The notes beneath the pieces are model-generated. The model did not search any database, was not told the DNA's origin, and saw only the letters and a program-made list of their open reading frames with translations. 64,000 nt of DNA from Catonia carolina (Eukaryota; Arthropoda; Insecta; Hemiptera; Achilidae), in the NCBI GenBank assembly GCA_035578175.1, contig JAQMRL010000004.1, positions 38,866,901-38,930,900 on the forward strand. The letters run 5' to 3'. Each line of letters begins with the position of its first letter. The first letter of the stretch is position 1. This document shows positions 1 to 11,269 of this stretch, one piece after another. Made by a program: the position numbers and the translations under genes.

Positions 1-1062
1 GAAACGTGCAAGTAACTATTTAATCCATAAAAAAATTTACAGAAGGTACTCGATTTCCCGTGGCTCGAATTTAATTCATTCATTTGAGAAAAATAAAATT
101 CCGCCCCCCGCTCATTAGTCACTTTCATTCTTGTGAGTTTTGATAGAATTAACGTGCGTAGTAAATCCACAAATAAATTATATATTACATAACATTTTCA
201 ATTCCTGAAATTGGCACACTAAGCTATTTATAAATACTTAATAAATTAGTAATGATTGATTTTTTTTACATTAAATTGTGAAAGTTTTTATGTATACAAT
301 TACACATTCAATAATTACAATAAATTATGCAATTGCAATACTAACGTGTCTCATTTTAATTACATAAATATATTATTTTATGCATTGTTGTACAGTTTTT
401 ACCGTTGAAGCATTTTTAGGTAGATTAGTGGTTAGTACGTATGCTTTCGTAACCGTCATGAAAGTCATGCTACTATTTTTTCGTCTCTACACTTAAAAAT
501 CTAAAAAAACCCCAAAATTTTTCAAAGGGTTAGCGAAGAGCTGACCATCTCTTGATTTTCCAAAACCATTCTTTCGAAACAAAGATATCCACCGTCTTCA
601 CAGAGACCACAAGTTGATGAACTAAGGTATCAGTGCGGAAAATCTTTAAAAAAACTGGTCATAAAATATAAAAACTGTTTATTTACTGAATTTATTGGGG
701 ATTGAAAAAAATGATAGGTGATAGGAAATCTGCACGAGGACTTCTAAATTTATAATAAAAAATATTGACCGGAATCAGTCCTTGTAGAAGCTGTGACCAA
801 ACTCGACAACGAACTCATCTTTTAAATGCTGTACGATATTTATAGATATTGATTAGTTATGCGATTATACGCTATACATTTAGATATTTTGAAGCCTATC
901 TGATATTGTGGAACGCAATAAATATTTTACTACGTAGAATGTACAACGAGGTATGGATATTGAATATAATTGTGCAAAAATTACACCCGAATAACAACAT
1001 AACGTGCTTCGAGACTGATCATTGTTCAAATGTCAGTAGTTTTACCACCCTAATTTTGTAAT
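1..1062. other. AT-rich stretch without a recognised gene
   Basis: No open frame, repeat family or RNA motif that I recognise. A 70-codon frame at 849-1061 is AT-driven and has no motif. The part around 480-640 is somewhat less AT-rich and may be the edge of an old transposon, but nothing else in the window matches it clearly. Confidence 0.5.
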
Positions 1063-1690
1063 AATAATAATAATCTTTATTCCAAATACTATTATAATAC
1101 AACATAAAGGCAAAATACACAAATGTAACTTAAATTAAAAATAATAATTAAATTAAATGAAACAAAATAGGAATTTTATATAAAATGTGGAAATAGTTAT
1201 CTCCTGTAGCTGTGATGGGGTCCGAGTCCCCAATTGGGGGAAAGATGGGCTCGGAATCGGGATAACAGCGAAAACATTGTCTTGGGAAGGGAAGCTTTTT
1301 CTAGTCGGGAGTGTTCTTTACTAGTAGGAAATATTTATGGGGATGTTTGTAGGGAGTCTATAGGAAATCGTGGAATGGCTGTTTAATCTTTACTTGTGGC
1401 GGGCGAGGTGTCGTGTAGATTTCTCTGAAAGCTGACTGTACAGAGCGTTGACCGGCGTCGTGAAGGACTCTTGAAGTTCGGTGTATGAACTCCTCCAAGG
1501 TGGGGTTGAGGACGTAGTCGTGGACGGTTTTATTATTGATGAGGTAGAGGAAGTTGGAAATTTATCTTACTATGCGGTTGTGAAGGGACGAGAATTTTCT
1601 TTTGTTGACGGAGGAGAGGAGGGGCCATCAAACTGGTGCACCGTAAAGAAGGAAGGATCTGAGCTGTGATGGAGGATACCATCTATAAAA
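1063..1690 (-). mobile_element. Jockey-like LINE 3' end, degenerate
   Basis: Read on the minus strand, this is the C-terminal tail of a non-LTR retrotransposon polymerase. The stretch LRSFLLYGAPV near 1628-1665 matches the (L/F)LYGAPVW block after the palm domain. After frame breaks the reading continues as NNKTVHDYVLNPTLEEFIHR (about 1460-1545), like the N-x-T-x-H-x-D-L-x-(I/V)-P segment of jockey-type proteins. At least two stops interrupt it. The minus-strand 3' end carries an AATAAAG signal and an (ATT)n tail at 1060-1080, a usual LINE terminus. It is more GC-rich than its flanks. An 11-bp direct repeat, AGCTGTGATGG, at 1208-1218 and 1662-1672 could be a target duplication of a shorter insertion, but the tail at 1063 argues against that. 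The clade assignment is inference; the polymerase origin is fairly secure. Confidence 0.65.
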
Positions 1691-1750
1691 ATACAATGTC
1701 AAAGATGTAGCAACATAGACATTATTAACAAAAATATATAGACTAGGTAT

Positions 1751-2158
1751 ATAAAAATACTTTTTTGTCATCAGTCTCTCGACTGGTTTGATGCAGGTCT
1801 CCAAGCTTTCTATCTTTCGCAAGTCGTTTCATATCTACATACAGGTAACACCCTACATCTTTTGTAATTTGCTTTGTATATTCTAATTTTTGCTCCCCCC
1901 TACAATTCACTCCCTCAATATTACCCTCCATTATTGATAGACTAATACCTGGATATCTTAGGATATACCCCACTAGCCTATCCCTTCTTCTGGTAAGATG
2001 CTTCCATATATGTACTACTATTTTCACCCACTCGCCTAAGATCCTCTTAATTACCTATTTTGTCCACCCACCTAATCTTTAACAACTTCCTATAACACCA
2101 CATTTCAAAAGCTTCTATCCTCTTCTCTTCTACAGCCCCTATCATCCAATAAAAATAC
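1751..2158 (-). mobile_element. 5'-truncated LINE (family C) with 10-bp target duplication
   Basis: The minus-strand frame (94 codons at 1743-2027, extending upstream with breaks) encodes WKHLTRRRDRLVGYILR, SIMEGNIEGVNCRG, LEYTKQITKDVGCYLYVDMK and LHQTS. This is the standard C-terminus of an insect endonuclease-reverse transcriptase family. The polymerase core is absent, so this is a 5'-truncated dead copy. ATAAAAATAC occurs at 1751-1760 and again at 2149-2158, directly flanking the insertion. The plus strand has a T run just inside the left copy, so the minus-strand 3' end has a short poly(A). Truncation, tail and duplication together are the signature of target-primed reverse transcription. 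Related copies lie at 13095-13880, 47611-47768 and 54155-54716. Confidence 0.85.
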
Positions 2159-3224
2159 AACAGAGAATAAATAAGAATTAATATGAATTACGGCAATCTT
2201 TTACCGCCTAGCAGAAGCGGATAACTACCTAATCAAAAGTAACTATAGAAAAAAGTATCAATTACATGTCTTGCACATATTACCAAAAATGTAATAGTAA
2301 ATTAAGTAAATTAAATAAACTAACATCAGAAAAATGTCCAGTATCCTCAACCGTAAATAACTACTCGATCATCAAGGTGTAAAAGCGTTTTAGTATTTTT
2401 CATATTCTTTGGTACGAAGTTGAAGGTTTTTAGGTCCTAAATACAAATAAAACCGTTTAAATAACTGAATTTAAGGCCTTGGTGATACTACCATATCAGC
2501 ATGACGTAGTAGTAAAAGTGATACGTTAGATAATATCTTGAGAATAACTTTTATAGTAATTTATTAGCAATCTACGGAAGTACAGATACCGTAGAGGTAA
2601 TAACCTCAGAGACTTAAACAAAGGGAATGATTTATGGTATTTATTTTTTACCTAATATAATGCGTACTATATCCTTCTTCTAAACAATACATAAAGGTTT
2701 CAAAACATTGTTGTAAGCTCCACCCCAAAATAACACCCCATATTTTAACCTTAATTCAACGAAAGCATAATAAAAAGAAATCAAAATTTTACCGTACCGT
2801 AATAGCTTAAATAATAAAATTTATTAATGCGCACTCCCAACAGTTTATAAACATTCAAAAAATGTTTTAAAACCCCACTTTTATTTATTTTTTTCGAGAA
2901 ATTGCTTTTAAATTATAATGTTGTTTAGGGTAGAGTGGTTATTATTATTATAAGGAATCATAAGACAGCTGCTGTTGTTTGGGACCTTCCAAGAATCAAC
3001 GCTCTGTTCGGCTAGCACCTTTATCTGAAAATCGGTTAACGTTTTTTTTTTATGACGGTGGTTTGTCAAATCTGGCAGGTATATTGGAGCAGCGATACAT
3101 CGTGGTATATTCTCACTTAGAATATTACGGTTTTTGGGTTTACATGTATGATGCAATTGAAAATTTGTTTAGTATTTGATAAATTGACGAATTTCATGGT
3201 TGAAGGTGTTATGAAGCAAAAATA
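2159..3224. other. AT-rich stretch without a recognised gene
   Basis: Two overlapping short frames on opposite strands near 2908-3179 have no motif. No repeat family recognised elsewhere in the window appears here. Confidence 0.45.
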
Positions 3225-3535
3225 TAGTCTTTAGTACGTAAAATGAAAGATAAATTATGTTTGGAACCGCATATATAACCGAGTAAAAAAAAAAATTTCA
3301 GGTACGGCTTTTTTATAGCGTGGTTTTTTGTTATTTTATTCATATAAATTACGAAATACGGGAGTGTATTAGGCATTTTCTGGCGATTTGGAAACAAAAT
3401 ATGTACCCGTTTATTAGCGCATATTTCACTTAGTCTATGTTTCAGAACATGTAGCACGATAAATTTTTAGAGGAAAAATATTGGATTTTAGATAAGTGTT
3501 TATCCATGTTTTCTAATTCATATCAACTAAAATTC
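3225..3535 (+). mobile_element. LINE 3'-end fragment, family J
   Basis: Nucleotide match to 30520-30655, 29790-29965 and 55699-56295. Shared blocks are a degraded coding end (AAAATGAAAGAT...TTTGGAACCG), then GTGGTTTTTTGTTATTTTAT, then an untranslated stretch containing GGCGATTTGGAAACAAAAT and TTTCAGAACATGTAGCACGA. In the best copy (30520-30655) the coding part reads ACVWNRVPHQLRN, which recalls the WN-LP-x-IR block at the end of many LINE polymerases. Here the frame is destroyed. It was recognised by comparison within the window; the LINE origin is inference. Confidence 0.6.
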
Positions 3536-4751
3536 ACCTTTTAATACTAAGAATAAAGGAATTAAAGCGTTCTAAAAAAAACTGTTATTTTTTCGTCTCA
3601 TTTTTAATACCGTTGATCAGTTTTATCACTTCTCTTTGTTTCGGAATAATTGTCGTTTTTGTATTCACAGAATTTTTCTAAATGTTTGAAAGTTTCACCT
3701 GAACGTTTTACACCCAGGGCTGGCGGCAAAATGGACGTAGAACAAGACGGTTGTGGTATTGAATCATTCATTGCCTGTCAGTATTTACAAATTCCTGTTC
3801 TGTTGACATGATATTGTGAGAAATCAATTTTTGCCACTATCGCTATGAAATCTTTACATTCTCCAGTAGTTGTTTATCAATTTCAATAACTTCTTCAATA
3901 TATTTTTCTTCGCGTACGTCTTTTATTGCGTAACTTTGAAACCGGAGTAACTTTAAGGATGGGTGCTTAATTAATTAATGATATCCGCTTAACTTTAAAA
4001 TCGTGCAAATCAAAACGCGTAATTCTAAGTGATGCCTCTATATTGTTTTATAACAAATCGTTTACACGCTTGTATTACGACTTGGTATTTATATTTAAAG
4101 GAATTTGACACAGTTTCTGAATAGTCGTACATTATTTTTTCAAGTTCATATGATCTTATCTAAAAATTTCTGGAACAACAATTTTGACATTTTGAAAAGT
4201 ATCCAAAAAATTCTTTTTTTAATTAGCACTAAACAACGCAATCGTTTTGTTAAAGTTGACAAATCATTTCAGTTTTTTTTGTATGTATTCACGTGTACTA
4301 AAATTGTACAAGTAAAAAAACAAGTTCAATCAAATTCGGTATGGTAATTTAAAAATAATTAATAGCTTGTTAAATTAACACGAAAGTGAATAATGATAGA
4401 GGTTGAATTTCTGCGGTTTCTAACCAGATGTTCATTGCCTAAAACATCTGTCGACAGTTAATTATCCGTCACACTGGAATTATTTATGTTGTGTCTAAAA
4501 TACATAGGAATATGTAACCATGGTGTAAAAGATTTAGTTTAAAGAAAATAATTATAACAAAACAAGTAATCCAAATATAGTTTATTTATAGGTACAATTT
4601 GAGTATAGAAGATTGATGCCCTTGGCAAGCTATTATAATTTTCTGATATGTATTTTATAACACTATAAAAAAACTACCTCTTTACTAACTTTTAAATACT
4701 TTAAAATATTGTTTGTGTAGGGATTTCAATGTTTTACTGAGGTACATTTTC
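3536..4751. other. AT-rich stretch without a recognised gene
   Basis: A short open reading (about 27 codons, starting MDVEQDGCGIES near 3730) has more balanced base use than its flanks, but it is too short to assign. An 80-codon frame at 4105-4347 is lysine/phenylalanine-rich, as expected of random AT-rich DNA. Confidence 0.4.
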
Positions 4752-4853
4752 ATTCTGGGTCATTCACTCATGATTAAAATTAGTTATATTTATAATTATT
4801 TACATTGGCTAGAAAAAGTCGTGTGAGTTCAAAATTCAAACCAGATTTTTTTT
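4752..4853 (+). mobile_element. Family A repeat, 3'-end fragment
   Basis: Contains the 3' hallmark of family A: CATTCACTCATGATTAAAAT, then TTGGCTAGAAAAAGTCGTGTG (a mutated GGCAAGAGAAAGT terminal box), then AAACCAGATTTTT. Only about 100 bp of the ~950 bp element remains. Confidence 0.7.
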
Positions 4854-5140
4854 AATTTGCGTAATTGTATTATTTTTATAATGCGATTAAATTTAAACAT
4901 TTTCTTGTTGAAACACTTTAAAAACTGTTTACCTTTTTTTTAAACACTTATCTCAAGTAGTTCTCTATTTTGGTTTTTTCAGTGTCACCTTATCTGTGTA
5001 TTTTTCCTTTACCTTCTGTGTGGATACGAAATAAATGGCCAAATCGAGATGTTTCTGTCTAGACAAAAATACGACCTTACTTACACAACAAATTTACACA
5101 ACACACACACAGAGTCAGCGCTGAGAACCGTCTCGTTTCT

Positions 5141-5216
5141 GTCGGGATAGTCCCGATCTTTAAAGAAGCGTCCCGCGCCCCAATATTACTGCTATCGGGA
5201 CGCTAATTGTCCCGAT
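5141..5216. repeat. Cluster of GGGAC hairpins
   Basis: Three inverted repeats lie within 76 bp: TCGGGA/TCCCGA (5142-5156, 3-nt loop), AGCGTCCC/GGGACGCT (5167-5174 with 5197-5204) and ATCGGGAC/GTCCCGAT (5194-5201 with 5209-5216, 7-nt loop). The last two overlap, so they are mutually exclusive folds. The patch is GC-rich in an AT-rich setting and ends 19 bp before MITE G. It is probably the terminus or subterminal array of an unidentified DNA transposon. Confidence 0.6.
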
Positions 5217-5235
5217 ATTTTATAGCCAACATATA

Positions 5236-6144
5236 TCGGGTGTCCCACGAAGAGGTTGCTATTTTTGAATTAATAAGCCAGACGTATCGCACATTCTGCA
5301 GACTGGAAACTTTACAGTTATAATAAATAGATATGTAAAAAAAATACCCTTGAGTTTCATTTCCTTATAATTAATCAGAACAAAGTGACGGTATAAGAAA
5401 ATAATATCAAAAATGAACAATAATCTTGTGGATAAAACCACTTATATATTTTTTCCTAATGTGTGTACGTTGCAGTCTGTTCAATTCAGAACAATAGCAA
5501 CCCCATGACCCAATGAGATGAGAATGATATGTATGATGTGTAAATGAGGTGTAGTCTTGTACAGATTCAGGCTGACCATTCCTGAGAGAGTATGGTTAAT
5601 TGTAACCCAACCATCAAAGTACTCCGGTAACCACTGTCGAGTAATCAAATCCGTATGAAAGTAACTACCTTTACTAGGATTTGAACTAGGACCTTTCGTC
5701 TACGAAAATCAGCTGTTAAACAGCTGATTAGCGGCGACGACGTACCCCTAGACCAACCCGGTGGGTTACACTTATATTTACGATTGGATTCAGATAGAAA
5801 AAAAACAGCTGTTTTTGCCATTCCAGATCGATCAGGATAGCTATTGATGGACATCAGTTCGAATAAAGGTTAATGAAACAAATTGTGTTTATTAATAGTT
5901 TTTATCACTTTCATATTTCTTTCATTTTATTACTTAAGAACATTGTAACAAATCAATTTGAAATGGGTATGCGAATAAATTACTTTCCGCCATTTTGTTT
6001 TGATTAATTATTATAAGCAAGTGAAACTCGAGGGTATTTTTTTACATATTCTAATTATTATAACTGTAAAGTTTCCAGTCTGTAGAATGTGCGATAAGTC
6101 CGGCATATTAATTCAAAAATAGCAACCTCTTCGTGGGACACCCG
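5236..6144. mobile_element. MITE family G, copy 1, with a nested SINE
   Basis: The ends are long inverted repeats. The left starts TCGGGTGTCCCACGAAGAGG and continues through AAACTTTACAGTTATAA to about 5375. The right is its reverse complement from about 5990 to CGTGGGACACCCG. The interior (TGGACATCAGTTCGAATAAAG, CCGCCATTTTGTTTTGATTA) matches copy 2 at 27832-28313. Copy 2 has TA on both sides, which suggests Tc1/mariner-type mobilisation. No transposase is encoded, so the element is non-autonomous. Copy 1 is longer only because SINE F sits inside it (5448-5768). Open frames such as 5259-5441 translate the inverted repeat. Confidence 0.8.
5448..5768 (-). mobile_element. tRNA-derived SINE, family F, copy 1 (inside MITE G)
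   Basis: Read on the minus strand, the head is tRNA-like: an A-box-like TTGGTCTAGGGGTACGTC, an anticodon-arm-like hairpin around CAGCTGTTTAACAGCTG, and a B-box-like region near 5676-5695 (AGTTCAAATCC). A unique body follows, ending near the GGGGTTGC block and a T/A-rich tail. CACTTATAT occurs at 5439-5447 and 5769-5777, directly flanking it, and the MITE sequence resumes on each side. That makes this a SINE insertion into the MITE. Other copies lie at 7360-7652, 27530-27828 and 55590-55698. Confidence 0.8.
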
Positions 6145-7359
6145 TTTTTTATATTATATTATATAAGAGATATTTTATATAATTGAAACATTAATTTGTT
6201 ACATTTCGCACGAACACGAATGGCGCCCATGGTTGGGTACTGGGCAGATACAAAGTAGCAGCATTTAGTTTCTTTGAGTTTTGTACAAATAAGATTCAAT
6301 TTCCTTATACGTATTAACTCTCAGATGTTCAAAAGACACTCTAAATTGTTACTAAGCGTCATTTTTCGAAAAGGTTTTGCGCGGAAAGACTCTTGGACCC
6401 CTCGTATACACGGGAGGGGGGTCCGTTTATTTCATACCTCCAAATCCCCATCCCGATTTCACCATGAAAAATTGCCAGCGCTGCACAGAGAGCTAACAAA
6501 TTTTCTCAAAACAAAATTAAGAAAACTACAACACCAAATCGTTACACCAACAAAATTACATTAATCATGACACAACATTTTTGAAAAACAACCGACATTA
6601 ACCGACACAAGAAACCATGACGTTTAACAAACCATGAAGGACAGTCACTTTTAACGCTGTCATCTTTTATCTCAAACATGCCATCCAAAATCCTACTTTT
6701 GTAACTTTAATCTTCCGATAAAACAAATGTTGATGGAATGCACTAGTTTACAAATTCTGAGATCTAAATTGAAAATGCCTAATGATATGCACAAGTACCT
6801 AAAGAAACTGACTTCTAAATCTCAAACAATTTTGTATTTAAAAAAAAAATTAAATATTTTAATAAACAATAACCTTAGTATATTTTTTGTTGTAATGTTT
6901 GTTAAATTTTAAAAAATCTGTAATGCTATGTACTTCGCTTTGCATGAACTTTAAAAATTGTCCTTTATCTCTTTTATTCTGTAATATATTGTTCTATATG
7001 TACGAATATCTTTTGTAGAAAATGTAATAGTTTAATTTTTGTAGTCACAAATAACCTTTGGTGTCGATGTGTCTAAAATAATTAATACAAAAAATTAGAC
7101 TTGTTAAAGAAAATGATCTAATATTTACACAATAGATCGGTAAAAAACAATATATTATATTGATTCGATATATGTTAGAATTAAAAAGAATAGCAGACTG
7201 GGTATTTTCTATTCAATAAAACCTGGTGTCATATGTTGCAACTCTCTTTTATCAGCCCCTGAATTTGTTCTGTGGTTACACTATATTTGCAATTATTGTT
7301 AAAGATTACTTGATGGAATTGTTTTTAATCCCTAACTTAAGTATGTTGATATCTTCTGT
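6145..7359. other. AT-rich stretch without a recognised gene
   Basis: A 96-codon frame at 6274-6564 crosses a locally GC-richer patch (6380-6470) but has no motif and no neighbouring exon signals that I can see. The patch may be part of an unrecognised transposon. The remainder is AT-rich. Confidence 0.4.
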
Positions 7360-7652
7360 TCATTTGTGAACAGTAAGCAACCCCATGATCCAATGAGATG
7401 ACGATTATATGTGTAACATGTAAATGAGTTGTAGTGTTGTACAAACTCAGGCCGACAATTCCTGAGAAGTTTGGTTAATTAAACCCCGACCATTAAAGTA
7501 CACCGGTAATCACTGTCTAGTATTAAAGTCCGTATAAATGTCACTTAGTTTACAAGGATTTGAACCACGGAACCTTCGTCTCCGAAAATTAACTGTTAAA
7601 CAGTTGATCCGCGGCGGCGACTTTACCATTGGACCAACGCGGTGGGTTTGAT
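7360..7652 (-). mobile_element. tRNA-derived SINE, family F, copy 2
   Basis: Clear copy of family F. On the minus strand it begins AACCCACCGCGTTGGTCCAA with the A-box-like TGGTCCAATGGTAAAGTC, followed by a B-box GGTTCAAATCC (about 7555-7566 on the plus strand). The body shares TGTACAACACTACAACTC and CTCATTGGATCATGGGGTTG with copies 1 and 3. This is the best-preserved tRNA-like head of the family in the window. A T/A-rich run follows at 7652-7665. Confidence 0.8.
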
Positions 7653-7944
7653 AAAAAAAAAATTTATAAATTTGATTTTCTTTTGTTACAATTTTTAAAT
7701 CAATCTTTTATTTCATAAGGTCTCTACCCTTATCGGTTGAATCACCGATTGCACTTTCCGTACTTCTTCACAGAGCATCGTAAGTTAATACTCAACTGTA
7801 TTTGGTTTATCAAGAGAATTTCACCGAATTTTCTCGGATAATTCGAATTTTCAGAATTAACCCTAATTAGTTAAGATTCCTGAGGTTCCCACTATATTCA
7901 TAATTTTCTTAATACTATTTTGTCAATTTTTTTTGTATAGGGCC

Positions 7945-8240
7945 AACTTACACCACGTGAGGTAACTTTAGACGTTTCTGGAAGCTCTTTTTGCAGCGTA
8001 GGCTACATTCTCAGCTTTCACTCACTGTAGACTTTTCTCCTTTCTTCTGTCCACCCGGTGTTCTGTTCTTGCTCTTCATGAAAACCTTTAAAGTCCGTAG
8101 TTAGTTGTCTGAATTTGGTTTGGTTCATTACGTTTTCTCAGTTTTTTTCAATATCCTTTCTGACTTCTTTAATTTTATTCCATATTTGATTTTATGACTT
8201 CTTTTTATTTTATTCCAAAATTTGAAATAAAATAATAAAT
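7945..8240 (-). mobile_element. LINE family N, C-terminal remnant
   Basis: The minus strand reads FRQLTTDFKGFHEEQEQNTG, then WTEERRKVYSE, then after a stop and a frame shift AYAAKRASRNV. This is the C-terminal tail seen after the polymerase domain of one insect LINE group, where a W/S-x-E-E-x-R-x-x-x-S-x-x-M-K motif recurs. The same tail appears at 20579-20776 (SEEVRQARSARMKAF) and near 40380-40450 (YSEEERKRRSNAIKNYW). Frame breaks show it is dead. The motif resembles a NUMOD3-type DNA-binding helix, which is inference. Confidence 0.6.
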
Positions 8241-10494
8241 TCGTGAATACAAGAAGGGGTTGAAAAAGTAAAATACATAATAAAAAAGAAACTAACAGTA
8301 AATTATTTACTAAATAATTTATAAACTCTTTTTATACTTTATTTTTATTAAATATTCTATGAATTTTCGCCCGGCTTTTAGAAACATAATTATGAAATAC
8401 AATATCCACGTCCGAACTGACATAGAAATTTTTAATGCAGTGAAATGAGGTGATAGAATCTGTAGGTATTTTTTTCTGTGAAACGAATTCTATACATGCT
8501 GTTTTCGTGTTCGTAAACAGGATGTAAAGCAAATTAAAAAATAATAAAAAACTTAAATTATTCATCCAAAAAAAATTGTTTAGCAAATTTTTAACAAAGA
8601 ATATATTATGAATTATGACGTTAACATAAAAAATTAAGGAAGAAGATGAAGAAGAATGAGCCAAGCTGTTAAAAGACGAACGGGCTAGATACGCTATAAA
8701 AGTTTTGGCACACTTCTTAAATGCCATTGTTGCTTTTAGTTTTGCTCTCTTTCTTTGGTTTGGCATTAAGGTTAAAGTAATAGAATTTCTAAAGTAATGT
8801 AAGAAGTATTTAATGTCATATAATACTTAAGTTCTACTTTTTTTGCGTTAATTGTGTTTGTTCTTTCATACGCGCATGTACGCGTGCTTGCTTTTATTTC
8901 TTATGGAAATCTATCCAGTTAGATTTAAATATGACCAGATACCTTATATAGGGTTATAATAAAGCGTAAAAGTACCGTAGAGTAACTGTACACAGATTTT
9001 CTTTAGGATTATTAGAATAGTATTCAAGTTACAAAATTTCAAATAAAGATTATTTCTCTGGATTGAAAAGTTTTTGGTTTATCACTTCATTGTCTTATAT
9101 TTTACTCATTTTGATTTCATGTATCCAACAACCTTGCTAATCTGAAATTTCGTTTTTGTATCAAGTATTTTTGGATCAAGTGGCCAAGGGGCAGGGTTTT
9201 GGCTAGTAGGCGGTTACGGCCTCCTTGGGTCTTAACGAGGATGCCTCAATTGAGTCCAATACTACTTCCCCATTGTGTGGAAGGGAACGTGACTTTTTCT
9301 CACCGTTTCGGAGAACGTATTATAATGAATTTATATTCACATATTTTACTGCATATTGATAGACTAAAATTTACTTTAATATTTTAATTATTTCATTAAA
9401 ATAATTATGCAGTATTTAACATTTCAAATGTATTTGTTTCGAACAAAGGTTCTTCATCAAGTCTTCTAAGTTCGTTAAAGGAGTTTTCCAAGTAATATGG
9501 GTACTTTATGACAGGCTACATTATAATGTGAATCCACTCTTCACAATCTGTTAGAAACAATCAGTGAATGTGATAACAAAAAAATATGGAAAAAATAACA
9601 TGATAAATAAATGTGAATGGAGACACAGTCCGCTGACAGAACTCCGACGTGAATAGATAAGTGTAGCATTAAGTGCAGCATTTAGAAGACTGTAATGGAT
9701 AGTCAATTACACTACTACGTTAATTGATGAGATCCCGGCTCCATCGACGTTTTAGTCGTCTTACTGGATTGTTTGGGAGAGTCTGCATAGCCAGATTTGA
9801 GATCAATGGGTTTTGGTGGTTCACGAGTTTCTTGTATAGAGTTTTAAGAAAACGTCATTTATGTAGGGTACGTTTAGGCCTGAGTGTAGCGTTTTATTGG
9901 TCACATGATAAGGGGGCGTTAACTATCCTCCGCAAAAGCTTTGATTGGAAACGCTAAATTTTTGCTAACACCGATGGTTTTCCACAGCAGTAAAACTGAC
10001 AGGCATAGCTCCATATTGGTCGAAGGAAGGAGCTGTAAATGGTTAATTAAGATGTAGTTGGTAACTTGGATTTGCGTGAAAGAAATCTGTACAACTGTTT
10101 GAACCTGTCCTGAAAGTAATAAAAAGTAATTTTGAAAAGTGGAGATTCGGTTTATAGGTTACATTTTATGAAAATTTCTGGCACTGTTTTAAATTTTGGG
10201 GGTTTTGTATGTGGTGGAAGAATGACTAAATGAAACTATCAAGATACCGACTTGAAAACGACCCTTATGTATTATGTTGCTTTAGTATAATATTTTGAAA
10301 CAAATATATACCTTAATATACCTGTAAAAAGGGAAAGGTAATTATTCAGATAAAGATATACGTGCTTGTACTGTTACAGTGTTACTATAGTCCTTATAAA
10401 TTAAATAGGCGAATGTGTAGTTAACTTGCTCCTGCTTGGGATACTTTACCATCATTTTTGAAGAACTTATAAAAATGTTGTTAAACACCTAAGC
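8241..10494. other. AT-rich stretch without a recognised gene
   Basis: Holds the longest frame with no retroelement similarity (144 codons, minus, 8332-8766). It is rich in F, N, K, S and I with no recognisable domain, so I treat it as chance. A GC-richer patch at 9180-9320 has a 62-codon frame, and another patch lies at 9720-10010. Both look like transposon or old coding fragments, but I cannot place them. Confidence 0.4.
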
Positions 10495-11060
10495 CCAGTT
10501 TCGTTTCGGGATCTGAGTATAAAAAATAAACATATTTTCTTTAAACTTATATTTTTACTTTAAACTTAAACAATTATTTATTGATACGATTATTAATTAC
10601 AATTAATTATCAAGCTTAGACTATCAACTAGATACAATTAGATTACATCAATTGAATTAATTACTAAACTTAAACTAAACTCAACTAAATTGAGAAATAA
10701 GATATTTTCTATTAATTATCAAAACAATTATTTACCTGTTCACAACCCGTACGTTAATAGTGAGAATTAATGTAATTCAGAATCGGTTCTGTGATGACAC
10801 TATTTCGAATGGTTGGACAACAGTCCTAAGTAATAACTAGCTACGAAGTCGCTAACTATTTTTATACCTGCGGTCTAATAACTCCTTGAACAGTCGAGAC
10901 ACTTCTAACAATTTCTCCGCTTTACCAGAACATGGAAGAAGGAATCAAAATCAAAGATATTTCTATTTTCGATTTCCGAGAGTTCCTATTAAATTTCATT
11001 CATCGCAATCAAATTATTCTTGTTGAATACACTCCTCCTCAAATAATACCCAATTTCTTG
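10495..11060 (+). mobile_element. Unclassified repeat family L, copy 1
   Basis: Matches the segment around 47030-48260. Shared blocks include an AT-rich part with AGCTTAGACTATCAACTAG (compare 47125), TGACACTATTTCGAATGG (compare 48012), TATACCTGCGGTCT (compare 48095), GAGACACTTCTAACAA (compare 48147) and AGAAGGAATCAAAAT with TATTTTCGATTTC (compare 48187-48230). No coding capacity survives. In copy 2 the AT-rich part is repeated about 1.4 kb downstream, so long terminal or tandem repeats are possible, but the class is unknown. Confidence 0.55.
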
Positions 11061-11136
11061 GAATAAAATATTTCTAGAATATCACTATTGTAATATCACG
11101 TCATTCTTACCGCAGATTAACCCTTTATAGGTCTTT

Positions 11137-11152
11137 GGTAAGTATACTTACC
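11137..11152. repeat. 16-bp perfect palindrome
   Basis: GGTAAGTATACTTACC is identical to its reverse complement. It lies 19 bp after a TTAACCC that looks like a piggyBac-type end, but no matching opposite end was found. Confidence 0.6.
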
Positions 11153-11238
11153 ACGGGCAAAGAGGTCGATTTTTTAAGAATAAGCTATGCAGTTGAACTG
11201 TATTGGCATTTTATGGTTTTATAGATGTTCTCTGGTAA

Positions 11239-11269
11239 GTAGGCTATCCATATTTTGTGGATAGCCTAC
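11239..11269. repeat. Perfect 12-bp stem hairpin
   Basis: GTAGGCTATCCA (11239-11250), a 7-nt loop TATTTTG, and TGGATAGCCTAC (11258-11269). All 12 pairs match. It lies about 90 bp from the palindrome at 11137, so the two may belong to one transposon end. Confidence 0.7.

Noticed and set aside
1208..1672. AGCTGTGATGG direct repeat as a target duplication of the jockey-like piece
   Set aside because: The LINE 3' tail appears to extend to 1063, outside the repeat, so the match is more likely incidental. It cannot be excluded.
6274..6564. 96-codon plus-strand frame over a GC-richer patch
   Set aside because: No recognisable domain and no second copy. Kept only as a note that the patch may be transposon-derived.
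8332..8766. 144-codon minus-strand frame, the longest without retroelement similarity
   Set aside because: Composition (F, N, K, S, I rich) is that of translated AT-rich DNA, with no domain, no repeat of the frame elsewhere, and no splice or promoter context that I can support.
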